From Xylanibacter oryzae DSM 17970 (GTDB lineage Bacteria > Bacteroidota > Bacteroidia > Bacteroidales > Bacteroidaceae), in NCBI RefSeq assembly GCF_000585355.1, contig NZ_KK073873.1, positions 1,700,703 through 1,764,702 of the forward strand: DNA of 64,000 nucleotides. The letters run 5' to 3'. Position numbers and translations under genes: made by a program. This document shows positions 43,182 through 52,787 of this stretch, piece by piece. Position 1 is the first letter of the stretch. The number at the start of each line of letters is the position of its first letter. A model generated the notes under the pieces. The model was not told the origin of the DNA and ran no database searches. It saw nothing but the letters and a program-made list of their open reading frames with translations.

Positions 43182-43282
43182 TTACTTATCTCTTGGCAGT
43201 TATTTATCTCTTGATAGTTACTTATCCTCTTGGCAGTTACTTATCTCTTGATAGTTACTTATCTCTTGATAGTTACCTATTC
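43182..43282. repeat. 18-bp tandem repeat array
   Basis: Five imperfect units of TTACTTATCTCTTGATAG (variants TTACTTATCTCTTGGCAG, and one with an extra C). The complement contains GAGGATAAGTAA, the tail of the REP-like element that adjoins it on the right, so the array seems to have grown from that tail. Confidence 0.8.
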
Positions 43283-43312
43283 TCTGTCACTTCGTTGCAC
43301 CTCCCTAATCAA
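43273..43312 (-). repeat. REP-like palindromic element, copy B (inverted)
   Basis: On the minus strand it reads TTGATTAGGGAGGTG, CAACGAAGTGACAGAG, then AATAGGTAA, matching copies A and C. Confidence 0.7.
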
Positions 43313-43335
43313 AAATGAGGAATAAAGGGGAAATG

Positions 43336-43411
43336 AATGTTTGATTGACATATTTATAATGTTTAGTTGGGTTTGTCCAACTTTCCGGGTTCACTTCAGG
43401 TGTCAAACATT
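43336..43411 (-). terminator. Nested inverted repeats after the secreted hydrolase
   Basis: Outer stem AATGTTTGA/TCAAACATT (43336-43344, 43403-43411) around an inner hairpin AGTTGGgtttgtCCAACT (43365-43382). It starts at the stop codon of the hydrolase gene. Confidence 0.5.
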
Positions 43412-44243
43412 AGTATTCATGTCCGGTCGTTATACTCGGGCCATCTATTATTTCAGGATCATCAGTACCCGAATGTATATCACCATAAGCCCTCTGAATA
43501 TCAGACATCCCAATGTTGATATCTTTATTGACGGGGCGGTCTTTATCCACCAAACTATGCGAGAACAACCATTCGTAAGTCTTTTTGAGATAGAAGATAC
43601 GGGCCGGTGTACCGTGATTGCCGCCTTCTAACCACTCATAACGCAGACGACTGTCATTATGAGACTCTTGCAACTTCTCTACTACGACTTTAGACTGTCT
43701 GATAGGGACTGCCCTATCGGCTGTACCATGAATTATCCAAAAGGGTAACTCACCCAATCCACTTACATCTTTTAGAGATGTACCACCACACATGGCAATA
43801 CCGGCCGCTATCCTGTCAGGATAAGTGCCACAAACATCCATTGTGCCAAAGCCGCCAAGACTCATACCCAACACATATACGCGAGTGCTATCACACTGAT
43901 AATTAGACTTTACCCAATCTAAAACCTGCATTACTTTTTTAGGACTCCATGCCCCACCGGGGTTTTGAGGAACGATGGTTATAGCTTCTATATCCCGCCC
44001 TCTCACGATTGCATCAAGCGGACCATAGCGGCGCACTCTATTAAGATCATGTCCGCAAAGGCTGGCACCATGCAGAAATATTACTACCGGAGTTTTTTCG
44101 AGTGAATAAAAATAATCTTGTGGCGTATATACCCAGAAATTATATCCTCCGGGTATCTGTCCTTTAACAGGTCGAAGAAAATCGTATGCTGAAGAACTGA
44201 GCGAAACAACAGTCAGCAGAAATAGTAATATTGTTTTTTTCAT
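43410..44243 (-). CDS. Secreted alpha/beta hydrolase (esterase/peptidase-like)
   Basis: A 277-residue exported hydrolase: signal peptide MKKTILLFLLTVVSLSSSA; oxyanion region PVVIFLHGASLCGHD; nucleophile elbow VLGMSLGGFG (Ser about 138); acid in IIHGTADRAVP; His in LEGGNHGTPARIF. This is the layout of phospholipase/carboxylesterase and prolyl-oligopeptidase-like polyketide or feruloyl esterases. It lies 383 bp after SusD (2) on the same strand, with a terminator between, so it may be separately transcribed. It may deacylate the ligand of that SusC/D pair, but that is inference. Confidence 0.87.
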   Translation of the reverse strand: MKKTILLFLLTVVSLSSSAYDFLRPVKGQIPGGYNFWVYTPQDYFYSLEKTPVVIFLHGASLCGHDLNRVRRYGPLDAIVRGRDIEAITIVPQNPGGAWSPKKVMQVLDWVKSNYQCDSTRVYVLGMSLGGFGTMDVCGTYPDRIAAGIAMCGGTSLKDVSGLGELPFWIIHGTADRAVPIRQSKVVVEKLQESHNDSRLRYEWLEGGNHGTPARIFYLKKTYEWLFSHSLVDKDRPVNKDINIGMSDIQRAYGDIHSGTDDPEIIDGPSITTGHEY

Positions 44244-44397
44244 TTACATAGATATATTTATGTGGCAAAGATAGTGATAAATTAAATATCACGCAATAGG
44301 GCTAAAATTAAAAATTGTGAGACTAACTTAATAATAAGTTATAGTAATTTTAATTGAGATATATTAATATAGTTGGATTACATGCAATTATTAAAGT
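44244..44397. other. AT-rich gap between hydrolase and repeat cluster
   Basis: Non-coding; nothing recognised apart from scattered TAACTTATTA words related to the neighbouring repeats. Confidence 0.4.
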
Positions 44398-44532
44398 AAA
44401 AAGTCTCAGTCTCAAACTATTAATATAACACTAACTAGTAATTAATAAAATGCAAAAAATATAATGAGAAGTCTAACTTATTACTATCTCTCTTGATTAG
44501 GTAGGTGACACGAAGTGACAGAGGATAAGTAA
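44398..44532 (+). repeat. Composite repeat: GTCTC motif plus REP-like copy C
   Basis: AAAAAGTCTCAGTCTCAA at 44398-44415, then about 75 bp of AT-rich sequence, then the REP-like core TTGATTAGGTAGGTGACACG ... AAGTGACAGAGGATAAGTAA at 44493-44532. The same order (motif, spacer, core) is seen at 58031-58159. Confidence 0.7.
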
Positions 44533-44549
44533 GGAATTTTTGGGGGAAA

Positions 44550-44592
44550 TAAAAATGAACCTCAAAAGCGATTTCATACTTTCGAGGTTCAT
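44550..44592 (-). terminator. Terminator of the SusC/SusD (2) operon
   Basis: Perfect ATGAACCTC/GAGGTTCAT stem (44555-44563, 44584-44592) extended by AAAG/CTTT; on the minus strand a TTTTTATTT run follows. It is 33 bp past the SusD stop. Confidence 0.8.
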
Positions 44593-44625
44593 ATAAACAC
44601 TTGTATTAAATTATTAACCTGAACA

Positions 44626-46248
44626 CTAATAACCTGGATTCTGCTTCAAGTTACCATTTGCTAATATCTGTTTGTTAGGAATAGGATAAAGATTTTTTGT
44701 CTTATCACTAGCATCATGAGAGAACCATGAAAGCGTAGTAAATGCATCAAATCTGACCATATCCTGTCTTCTTCTACCTTCTTGTGTAAACTCCCATCCA
44801 AGTTCGTCTAACATACGGCCATACTTTATCTGAGTGTTATCATGTGTGGTCTTTTCAGTATCTCTACGACCATAATCATATACACATGGACCATTAAGTT
44901 GATCGCCTGTCACAACAGCTTTTTCGGGATGATCGGTAAAGTCTCTTTGTCTTACTTGTGTTACTAAATCAGCTGCTTCGTCCGACTTTCCTAATCTCAG
45001 CAATGCCTCAGCTTTCATCAACAAGACATCAGCATATCTCAATATAGGGAAATCATTGCTAAGACGGTTTGTTATACCTTTAGCATATTCGAACTTTCCC
45101 CAACGATAGCCACTTGTCTCCTGTGATGCATCAATACTGGGCACTTCATTAACATAATTAAGAGGCTTACCTGCCATATCTCCCATTGTACAATTCAAAG
45201 GATTACCTGAAGTATCGTATTGCTGCCCTTTTATGAAACAGTTGGCAAGACGCTCATCATCTTTGTCAAAGCTGCTGATATACTGAGGAATTGTACATAC
45301 GCCGCCCCATGGTGTGGACTGAAAATTATACGTCTTCTGATTGGCCGGTTGCAGAGTGTACATATGGAAATCAAATGCATTCCAGTCTGTTACATATGTA
45401 GCATCAAAAGGAAGTGCAAATATTATCTCCTTTGAATTTTCATTGTCAGTTACAAATACATTCCTTTGCTTTGTTTCGAGCGTATATTTGCCACAACCTA
45501 TTACCTTGTCGCATGCATCAATACACTTCTGCCATTCTGTATAATTACCATCCGAAAATACCTGAGCATTAAGATACATCTTTGCAAGAAGTGTATACGC
45601 AGCCCATTTGTTGAATCTGCCATAATACTCAGTGTTCACTTCTTCACTAAGATTTGGTATGTTATCTGTTATCTCCTTTATAATAAACTCGTAAACTTCT
45701 TTACGTGAACTCTGCTCTGGCAAGAATCCTGCGGGTACATCAAATTTTGTTATTATAGGAACATTGCCAAACAAGTCGTCTAAGAGATAATAATAAGATG
45801 CTCTTAACACTTTCAATTCAGAGACTACAGAGGTCTGCTTGTCGCCCAGTTGAATCTGCCCCGACTCTATCTGATATAAAACCCTGTTGCATGAATTTAT
45901 ACCATCGTATGTTCGTACCCACGACTCAAGAGGAATATCATCTTCACTAGTCCATTTATGCTGATGCATACGTTTGTATACGCCACCATCTACCCAACCG
46001 TTAGGTCTTGCAGGTATGACATCTTCGTCGGCTGATAACATCTCAGCTCTTGCCACTCCATTCCAAAGAAGGAATGTCTTTCGCCATGGAACATATGCTG
46101 ATGACAATAAAGAACCTATATCTGAGCTGGTAGGCTGAAAGCCATCAGCAATTATACTATTATAACTTTTATCATCAAGTTCTGTACATGATATAGAACT
46201 GATCAATGAAGCAGCCACAAGGCTGATTATAAATATTTTATTTTTCAT
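44626..46248 (-). CDS. SusD/RagB-family outer-membrane lipoprotein (2)
   Basis: A 540-residue lipoprotein: lipobox VAASLISSISCTELDDKSYN. SusD_N and SusD_C features include LKVLRASYYYLLDDLFGNVP, RWGKFEYAKGITNRLSNDFP, ILRYADVLLMKAEALLRLGK and the C-terminal ELGWEFTQEGRRRQDMVRFD. It pairs with SusC (2), 15 bp upstream. Together with the ECF/FecR genes it makes a regulated uptake system; the ligand is not evident, though the fold and length are those of glycan-binding SusD proteins. Confidence 0.95.
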   Translation of the reverse strand: MKNKIFIISLVAASLISSISCTELDDKSYNSIIADGFQPTSSDIGSLLSSAYVPWRKTFLLWNGVARAEMLSADEDVIPARPNGWVDGGVYKRMHQHKWTSEDDIPLESWVRTYDGINSCNRVLYQIESGQIQLGDKQTSVVSELKVLRASYYYLLDDLFGNVPIITKFDVPAGFLPEQSSRKEVYEFIIKEITDNIPNLSEEVNTEYYGRFNKWAAYTLLAKMYLNAQVFSDGNYTEWQKCIDACDKVIGCGKYTLETKQRNVFVTDNENSKEIIFALPFDATYVTDWNAFDFHMYTLQPANQKTYNFQSTPWGGVCTIPQYISSFDKDDERLANCFIKGQQYDTSGNPLNCTMGDMAGKPLNYVNEVPSIDASQETSGYRWGKFEYAKGITNRLSNDFPILRYADVLLMKAEALLRLGKSDEAADLVTQVRQRDFTDHPEKAVVTGDQLNGPCVYDYGRRDTEKTTHDNTQIKYGRMLDELGWEFTQEGRRRQDMVRFDAFTTLSWFSHDASDKTKNLYPIPNKQILANGNLKQNPGY

Positions 46249-46263
46249 GACTCATTTTTTTTA

Positions 46264-49200
46264 TTAGAATACTATGTTTGCACCTACCGTAAATGAACGT
46301 ATATGTGGATATTGATCACGGTTGTCATATCCCGGGTTCAGTCCTGATGTTGATACTTCCGGGTCTACACCTTTATAACCGGTAATTGTCAAGGCATTGT
46401 TTACAGATCCGTATATTCTAAGACTCTTTATGTACTTGCATATGTTGCCAAATTTATATCCTAAGGTGATATTATCTATCTTCCAATAATCACCATTCTC
46501 AACATAATAACTATTGAACTCTTCTGAACAAGATGGGCTTAATACGGCTTTGCCGAATACTTTGTCGTAAGCTGATTTCAATCTGTTCCAGTCCTGACGA
46601 CTACGATTTTCGTAGAACATTCGTGCACAGTTGATTATCTGGAATTTGAAAGCTCCACGCATACTTACAGCAAAATCCCAATTTTTATACGTCAAACTGT
46701 TGCTGAATCCAAGATACCACTTAGGAAGTCCATTTCCTAGGACTTTCTTATCTTCAAAAGAATGGGTAAATTTATCATAACCTACATGATTTCCATCTTT
46801 ATCTTCATAAATCCATTTTCCTTTTTCATCTACATCGACGACTTTGAATCCAAAGATCTCGCCAATAGGCTCGCCTACTTTCACTATATGGGATTCTGTC
46901 TTTACAGGTTCCTGAATCCATCCTGTCAAGAAATAATCTGTAGAAGCCTTATATAAATCATTTGAAAGACTCTTCAACTTATTCTTATTGGTTGAGAATG
47001 TAACAGTACTACTCCACTGCATATTGTTATTTTTGATTGGAATAACATTAAGCATAACTTCAAGACCTGTATTGCTCATTGTGCCTACATTTGCACGCGT
47101 AGTAGTATAAAGATTAGGTGGTGAAGGTACTGTATAATCATACAGAAGACCTTTAATCTGACGGTTGTACCAGTCAATCGAACCATTAATACGGAAATCG
47201 AGCATACTGAAATCCACACCTATATCCCACTCATGTTTCTCTTCCCATTTCAGTTCAGGATTGGCATTCTGTGTAGGTTGTAAAGCTTTTACCCATTTAC
47301 CATCATAAAGATAATAATCACCATATCCAAGCATTGACTTGCCTAAGAAAGATTCGTTAGGCTGTGAACCGGTAACTCCATAACCTGCACGCAACTTTAT
47401 GTCGTTGAATATTTTCTGCTCTTTCATAAAAGACTCTTCCGTAATACGCCATCCCAGAGATATAGAAGGGAAATTACCCCATGGTTGCTTTGTGCCGGCC
47501 AACTGACTTGCTGCCTCATGACGGAGGCTTGCCATTAGTAGATAACGGTTTTTATAATTGTAGTTAAGGCGACCGAAGAAGCCAATCAGATTAGTTTCCA
47601 GCCGGTAACTGTACATAGTTGCCAGACCTTCTTTGAGAGCGTTGCCGGCACCTATATTATTATAACTATATAAGTCGGTAGGGAAATCATAATTCTGTTC
47701 ATACTGATTGCTGTAGTCTGTAGCCTGATAACTATATCCAACCAATGCTGATATAGTATGATCGCCGATAGTCTTACGATATTGGGCCGTTAGCTCCATC
47801 AGTTTTGTAAGATTTGTATTTGCACCAACTGATGCATATCCATTCTTTCCATCTCTAAGATTCGATATATGTTTCTTTGTCTCATAATATCCACCATACT
47901 GATGTATCTTGTCATAAGAGAACAGAGCCTTGAAAGTAAAATCAGGAATTGGATTGTAAGTTACACTAGCATTAAATCTGGTCTGCGTAATATCCTGACG
48001 TCCATCACTTTCATATATACGAGATACAGGATTGTCGTATTCGAATATACCGGTATTTTCATTCCAACTGCCATCAGGATTGGTAACTGCCTCTGTAGGG
48101 TTATGTATCAGAGCCTGCCGATAGCAATATGTATTGAAGCTGCCTCCATCTGATGTAGAGATATAGTTTGTCTGATTACCAATAAGGGTAAAATTAAATT
48201 TAAGTTTATTGTCCAGCATACTATGATTAACTTCTGCACGGCCCTGGAATTCATTCTTGTTAGAGCGTTTGAAAATTCCTTCAAGGCTACGGTAATTGAG
48301 ATTGAATATATAATTAGTAGTTCTGTTTCCACCCTTATAAGATAAGTTATGAACATGACTGAATGGCGTACGAGTTATTTGATCAAGCCAATCTGTATCA
48401 GAACCCTTATCCCAAGAGGCATCACGCAATCCGTCTGCTATCTGTTGGCGATAGTCGGCAGCCGTACACATATCAAGTTTTTTAGTTATAGTTGATGTAC
48501 TTACATAACCGCTATATTCAATCTGGTTTATATTATCTCCTGAAGCTTTCTTGGTGGTAATCATGATTACTCCATTTGTTCCACGAGAGCCATAAATAGC
48601 GGCTGCAGAACCATCTTTCAATACATCTACACTCTCAATATCTTCAGGAGCTACTGTGTTAAGGTCGCCCGGCACTCCATCTACTAATACCAAAGGAGAT
48701 GTGGTTGCTCCTAGGATTGTCGTATTACCACGCAATGATATAGTGGTCTGTGATGTTGGATCGCCACTCGAATTTGTTACTGCCAGACCGGCAATTTTTC
48801 CTTGAATAAGTTGGCCTGCATCGTTGACAGAACCTTTGATAAAGGCATCACTTTTAACACTACCTACAGAACTTGTAACATCGCCCTTGCGAAGAGTACC
48901 ATATCCTACGACGACAACTTCATTAAGGATCTTATTACTTTCGGTCATTACAATATTAAAATTGTAACGGTTATTGACAGAAATTTCTTTTGTCGTATAT
49001 CCCAAATATGAGCATACAATAGTTGCATTGTCAGGAACCTCAAGAGAGAAATTTCCATCCATATCCGAGATAGAACCTTTACTTGTATTCTTAATTATTA
49101 TACTTGCTCCTATTATAGGTTCACCTTTGTCGTCTTTCACAGTACCGGTAACCTTACGAACTGCCCCATTGGCAATTCTTTTGTGCTGTTTGTCTGATAT

Positions 49201-49503
49201 TACAATCGACTTAGGAGAAATGACAGAATACTCCAGATTATGCCCCTGTAATACTTCCTCCAGGATGTCAGAAACGGAAGAATTGGTCTTGTTGATGGTA
49301 ACATTTTTCTGATTATCAACAACAGCATTTCTGTAAGAAAAACGATAATCTGTACGCTTTTCTATTTCGCTAAAGACTTTTTTAAGCGAAACATTTTTCA
49401 GATTGAGACTGACCCTCTGCTGTTGAGCTTGCACTCCAACACAGCAGAATAAGAACAGAAACATTACAATAATGAATTGTTTAATTCTAAAATGCTTTTT
49501 CAT
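46264..49503 (-). CDS. SusC/RagA TonB-dependent transporter (2)
   Basis: A 1079-residue receptor: signal peptide to VQAQ (about 26), STN domain (about 45-95; SLKKVFSEIEKRTDYRFSYR), carboxypeptidase-like domain (GEPIIGASIIIKNTSKGSIS), plug (LNEVVVVGYGTLRKGDVTSS; DGSAAAIYGSRGTNGVIMIT) and barrel ending VGANIVF. The STN domain marks it as signal-transducing to FecR (2). It is 131 bp downstream of fecR with a hairpin in the gap, and 15 bp upstream of SusD. Confidence 0.97.
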   Translation of the reverse strand: MKKHFRIKQFIIVMFLFLFCCVGVQAQQQRVSLNLKNVSLKKVFSEIEKRTDYRFSYRNAVVDNQKNVTINKTNSSVSDILEEVLQGHNLEYSVISPKSIVISDKQHKRIANGAVRKVTGTVKDDKGEPIIGASIIIKNTSKGSISDMDGNFSLEVPDNATIVCSYLGYTTKEISVNNRYNFNIVMTESNKILNEVVVVGYGTLRKGDVTSSVGSVKSDAFIKGSVNDAGQLIQGKIAGLAVTNSSGDPTSQTTISLRGNTTILGATTSPLVLVDGVPGDLNTVAPEDIESVDVLKDGSAAAIYGSRGTNGVIMITTKKASGDNINQIEYSGYVSTSTITKKLDMCTAADYRQQIADGLRDASWDKGSDTDWLDQITRTPFSHVHNLSYKGGNRTTNYIFNLNYRSLEGIFKRSNKNEFQGRAEVNHSMLDNKLKFNFTLIGNQTNYISTSDGGSFNTYCYRQALIHNPTEAVTNPDGSWNENTGIFEYDNPVSRIYESDGRQDITQTRFNASVTYNPIPDFTFKALFSYDKIHQYGGYYETKKHISNLRDGKNGYASVGANTNLTKLMELTAQYRKTIGDHTISALVGYSYQATDYSNQYEQNYDFPTDLYSYNNIGAGNALKEGLATMYSYRLETNLIGFFGRLNYNYKNRYLLMASLRHEAASQLAGTKQPWGNFPSISLGWRITEESFMKEQKIFNDIKLRAGYGVTGSQPNESFLGKSMLGYGDYYLYDGKWVKALQPTQNANPELKWEEKHEWDIGVDFSMLDFRINGSIDWYNRQIKGLLYDYTVPSPPNLYTTTRANVGTMSNTGLEVMLNVIPIKNNNMQWSSTVTFSTNKNKLKSLSNDLYKASTDYFLTGWIQEPVKTESHIVKVGEPIGEIFGFKVVDVDEKGKWIYEDKDGNHVGYDKFTHSFEDKKVLGNGLPKWYLGFSNSLTYKNWDFAVSMRGAFKFQIINCARMFYENRSRQDWNRLKSAYDKVFGKAVLSPSCSEEFNSYYVENGDYWKIDNITLGYKFGNICKYIKSLRIYGSVNNALTITGYKGVDPEVSTSGLNPGYDNRDQYPHIRSFTVGANIVF

Positions 49504-49540
49504 GTAATGGTTTTATTAGTTAATAGATATAATGTTAGGC

Positions 49541-49567
49541 CCACCCCCATTATGTTTTTGGGGGCGG
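49541..49567 (-). other. GC hairpin between fecR (2) and susC (2)
   Basis: CCGCCCCC / GGGGGTGG stem on the minus strand (one mismatch, loop about 11 nt), the only GC block in the gap. It may be an attenuator or processing signal separating regulator from transporter mRNA. Confidence 0.5.
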
Positions 49568-49634
49568 TTTATATTATAGACAAAGTTTAAGTGTAAAAGT
49601 ACCAATAAATTTTTATGTTATGCAACATAAAAAT

Positions 49635-50609
49635 CTATTTCCCGGTCATTAGTATATTTTTACCATCAGTAAAACTCTTCAAATGATACGATTCTTTTAT
49701 TATCCCTATGGCACTATATAGGTCGTTGGTAGGTATTGTGCCTGTAAATAAATCTTTTGAATTATAATTACTCTTTATTATAATATTTACATTATACTGC
49801 TTATTAATATAGCGTATAACATTGCTAAGACTTTCATTATCAAAGATCTTTTCATTGGATTTCCATGCTACTACATTATCAATAGCATCAAGTTCTTTTA
49901 CAGTAATATGACCATTCTGATAATTAAGAATAGCTTGCTGTATAGGATGTAAGATAACATTACGTGATGTCATGACAGAACAAAACTCCACACGACCTTC
50001 TTTCAGCGTCAGTTCTGCTTCTTTACTGTTTTTACGTGCTGAGAGATTAAATTTTGTACCAAGTACTTTTACTATTAGACGGCCTGTATTGATTATAAAA
50101 GGACAATCTTTGTTTTTGGCAACTTCAAAGTAAGCCTCGCCATTAAACTTTATATTTCTCTCGCTAGTATTATATGTTCCTGGTTTATACTCCAATTTTG
50201 TATCTTCGTTTAATGCCACTTTGGTTCCATCAGGAAGAGTAATAGAAGCTTTTTCGCCTGAAGCAGTAGCTACTACCATCGTGGAATCTGTTTTTGTGGT
50301 TTTATTATTATATAAATAGATAGTGAAAAATATAAATATAGGAAGAAGTATCGCTGCTGCTACTGAAATAACACGTAATATTATTGTTTTGGTCGATTTA
50401 TTATACCCATTAATATTGTCTATTCTCTTTTTTAGCCTTAAAATATCGCTATTGTCTACTTTATCCTCATCAATGTAATCGTTCATCCAATATTGATACA
50501 TAGAGTCTTCTAGTTGCGAATCTGTCTGTTCCGCAACTTTCTCTTTCAATTCTTTGAGAGAATCAAGATCTAAATTATCTTCCAGATATTTTTTTTGTAA
50601 TTCATCCAT
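49635..50609 (-). CDS. FecR-family anti-sigma factor (2)
   Basis: A 324-residue protein: acidic cytoplasmic N-terminus (YLEDNLDLDSLKELKEKVAE), membrane helix (AAAILLPIFIFFTIYL, about 83-100), FecR domain (SGEKASITLPDGTKVALNED; KFNGEAYFEVAKNKDCPFII) and C-terminal DUF4974 (YINKQYNVNIIIKSNYNSKD). It presumably holds the ECF sigma (2) gene product, encoded 57 bp upstream, and is released by SusC (2). Normal length for the family. Confidence 0.94.
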   Translation of the reverse strand: MDELQKKYLEDNLDLDSLKELKEKVAEQTDSQLEDSMYQYWMNDYIDEDKVDNSDILRLKKRIDNINGYNKSTKTIILRVISVAAAILLPIFIFFTIYLYNNKTTKTDSTMVVATASGEKASITLPDGTKVALNEDTKLEYKPGTYNTSERNIKFNGEAYFEVAKNKDCPFIINTGRLIVKVLGTKFNLSARKNSKEAELTLKEGRVEFCSVMTSRNVILHPIQQAILNYQNGHITVKELDAIDNVVAWKSNEKIFDNESLSNVIRYINKQYNVNIIIKSNYNSKDLFTGTIPTNDLYSAIGIIKESYHLKSFTDGKNILMTGK

Positions 50610-50666
50610 TTGTCCTATATATAATGTATGACCATATATCTATTCTAAAATACCATAATAAGTTGG

Positions 50667-51248
50667 TTAATTAACTAATAATAACAAGAGCAGCAAATAA
50701 CTGTGTCGGCTCAGTTCTTTACGCAACGTTTTTAAGCCTAAAGACATTTGATTCTTTACAGTTTGCTCACTAAGACCAAGTTCTTTGGCTATTTCCTTAT
50801 TATTCATCTGCCTTATACGCGACATTTCAATAATTCGCCTTTGAGTAGTTGGCAATTCTTCTATTTTCCTCTTAACATAATTCTCGAATTCATCAAATTC
50901 TATTTTCCGAAAACCTTTATCTTCAAATGATATGGTATTGCAATATACATAATCTTCAAACATTGGAGAATTAATTCTAGCCTTGTAAGAATTAATCAAC
51001 TTGTTTCTTGACATTACAAAAAGTAATGAGCACAGAGTCTCATCCTGTCTTATATTTTCTCTACAAGTCCATAGTCTTACAAAAACATCTTGTACTATTT
51101 CTTCGGCTATTTCTCTTGATTTAGAAAATGAGAGGCAGTATGCGAATAATCTACGTGAATATAATTCGTATATCGAATTAAATGCACGATATGAGCCTTC
51201 TTTCAGTTCTCTGATTAATGATTTTTCAGAATTATCGTCAACAAACAT
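50667..51248 (-). CDS. ECF sigma factor (2), Bacteroides expansion family
   Basis: A 193-residue sigma factor: region 2 FNSIYELYSRRLFAYCLSFS and AEEIVQDVFVRLWTCRENIR; region 4 ELPTTQRRIIEMSRIRQMNN, KEIAKELGLSEQTVKNQMSL. The C-terminus is hydrophobic (SYLLLLLLLVN), as in other Bacteroidetes anti-sigma-linked ECFs. First gene of the sigma-FecR-SusC-SusD set, with a consensus promoter 116 bp upstream. Confidence 0.95.
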   Translation of the reverse strand: MFVDDNSEKSLIRELKEGSYRAFNSIYELYSRRLFAYCLSFSKSREIAEEIVQDVFVRLWTCRENIRQDETLCSLLFVMSRNKLINSYKARINSPMFEDYVYCNTISFEDKGFRKIEFDEFENYVKRKIEELPTTQRRIIEMSRIRQMNNKEIAKELGLSEQTVKNQMSLGLKTLRKELSRHSYLLLLLLLVN

Positions 51249-51363
51249 TGCTTTTCTTCTGTATTAAACAGTATAAAAGGTCTATAAATAATGGAAGTTG
51301 CAATAATCTTTATTCATTTTTAACTATTAAGATATATTGTCTTTGCCATTCGTAAACAAGTCG

Positions 51364-51394
51364 CAAAAGTAATATTTAAATTTGATATTACAAA
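51364..51394 (-). promoter_or_regulatory. Bacteroidota promoter of ECF sigma gene (2)
   Basis: On the minus strand: -33 TTTG (51391-51394), exactly 19 bp, -7 TACTTTTG (51364-51371). The leader is about 110 nt. Confidence 0.75.
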
Positions 51395-51436
51395 AGATAT
51401 TAAATAATAAATAAATATATTTCAATATCAATATAT

Positions 51437-51466
51437 AAAAAAAGCCGTTAAATATTCAACGGCTTT
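51437..51466 (-). terminator. Terminator of the efflux operon
   Basis: AAAGCCGTT/AACGGCTTT stem with 8-nt loop, followed on the minus strand by a run of T (TTTTTTTATATAT). It is 50 bp past the TolC-like stop. Confidence 0.85.
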
Positions 51467-51515
51467 CAAAGCAAAGATACACATTATGTAAAAATACTGA
51501 ATAGATACAACATTT

Positions 51516-52787
51516 TCATTCTGTCTTATTTTTATAGTCGACGATACATAATTGATAGGCAGCATATGCCTGTATGTATTCGTTTTTTGCACTCTGTAAT
51601 GCTGCCTGGGCCTCAAGCATATCTGTCATTGTGGTTGTTCCCACACGATATGTATTATAATTCAGACGCAAGTTCTCTTCTGCCTGCACTATTGACTTTG
51701 AAGCCACTTTGATCTGCTGCCATGATTCTATTACGTCATCGTGTGCCTTTTGTATATCTATGGCAAGCAATTCTTTGCTGTCCTGCAATGTTTCTCTTGC
51801 ATTCTGTAGTTGCAAGTTCGCTTTCTTCTCATTATGACCGCCTTCCCACAAGTTGGATATTGGGATAGATACTGTTGCAAACACTGCACCCGATAAATTA
51901 TCTTTATCAAAAAAGTTATCATACGAATATGTCGCTCCTATACTAAAGGTTGGTAAAGACTTGCCCTTTTCTATATTCAGATTGGTATGACTGATTTCCA
52001 CATTCTTTTCTAACAGTTTATATTCTGGCCGCTGCTCCACCTTGCTCAATGACGATATGTCCATAGGGAACAATACGGGCAGTTTGCCAATCTCTATTAC
52101 AGAAGATACGTCAATGTCTGTCTGTGACTTGCCAATATACTGGGCCAATAACAGAAGACACTGCTTCAGACCATTATTAAGTTTTATACGGGCACTTTCA
52201 TTCTTATTCTGCTCTAATTCTACTCTCAACAAGTCATTGCGGTTCTTTAGTCCCGCCTTAACTGCCGAAGATACATCGATATGCAGTTTGCTCAAAAGTG
52301 AATCAGAGACATCAAGTGTGCGAAGAGCTTCCTTACAGTTTACTACCTGCCAGAAATATCTCTGTGCATTATATCCTACCTGCCGTATAGAAATATTTTT
52401 CTGAATTTCTGCAGCATCCTCACCATACTTAGATAGTTTATAACTGTTGCTTATACGTCCGCCCGCATAAATAGGCTGCATAACAGATATGCCTGCCGAA
52501 ACACCATTCTTAAGTGCTGAATAACTTGCAAGACCAAGATCAAGGTCTAACAGATGCTTGTCTGCTGCAAATCCTATAGCCGAACCACTTACCTTGGGCA
52601 AAAAGCCTGTATAAGTGTCTTTACGGGTTTCGGCTGCCTGCTGAATCTGATTATCCGCAGTACGAACAGATATATTATGTTTGATAGCCATCTTACTAAT
52701 TTCATCAGCTGTATAACTCCGCTGTGCGAGCAAGGCTAATGGCATTATCAATGCCAAAGCCAAAGCGATATTTCTCATTGTTTTCAT
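51516..52787 (-). CDS. TolC-family outer-membrane efflux protein
   Basis: A 423-residue protein with a signal peptide (MRNIALALALIMPLALLAQR region) and the two repeated helical/beta halves of TolC proteins; MQPIYAGGRISNSYKLSKYG in the first, SIPISNLWEGGHNEKKANLQ in the second. It is the outer-membrane exit duct of the tripartite pump. The start overlaps the RND gene's stop by 4 bp. The alternative start three residues on (MRN) is equally possible. Confidence 0.93.
   Translation of the reverse strand: MKTMRNIALALALIMPLALLAQRSYTADEISKMAIKHNISVRTADNQIQQAAETRKDTYTGFLPKVSGSAIGFAADKHLLDLDLGLASYSALKNGVSAGISVMQPIYAGGRISNSYKLSKYGEDAAEIQKNISIRQVGYNAQRYFWQVVNCKEALRTLDVSDSLLSKLHIDVSSAVKAGLKNRNDLLRVELEQNKNESARIKLNNGLKQCLLLLAQYIGKSQTDIDVSSVIEIGKLPVLFPMDISSLSKVEQRPEYKLLEKNVEISHTNLNIEKGKSLPTFSIGATYSYDNFFDKDNLSGAVFATVSIPISNLWEGGHNEKKANLQLQNARETLQDSKELLAIDIQKAHDDVIESWQQIKVASKSIVQAEENLRLNYNTYRVGTTTMTDMLEAQAALQSAKNEYIQAYAAYQLCIVDYKNKTE

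Noticed and set aside
43182..43282. Possible small CRISPR array from regular repeats.
   Set aside because: Units of 18 bp are directly adjacent with no spacers, and there are no cas genes; it is a simple tandem repeat.
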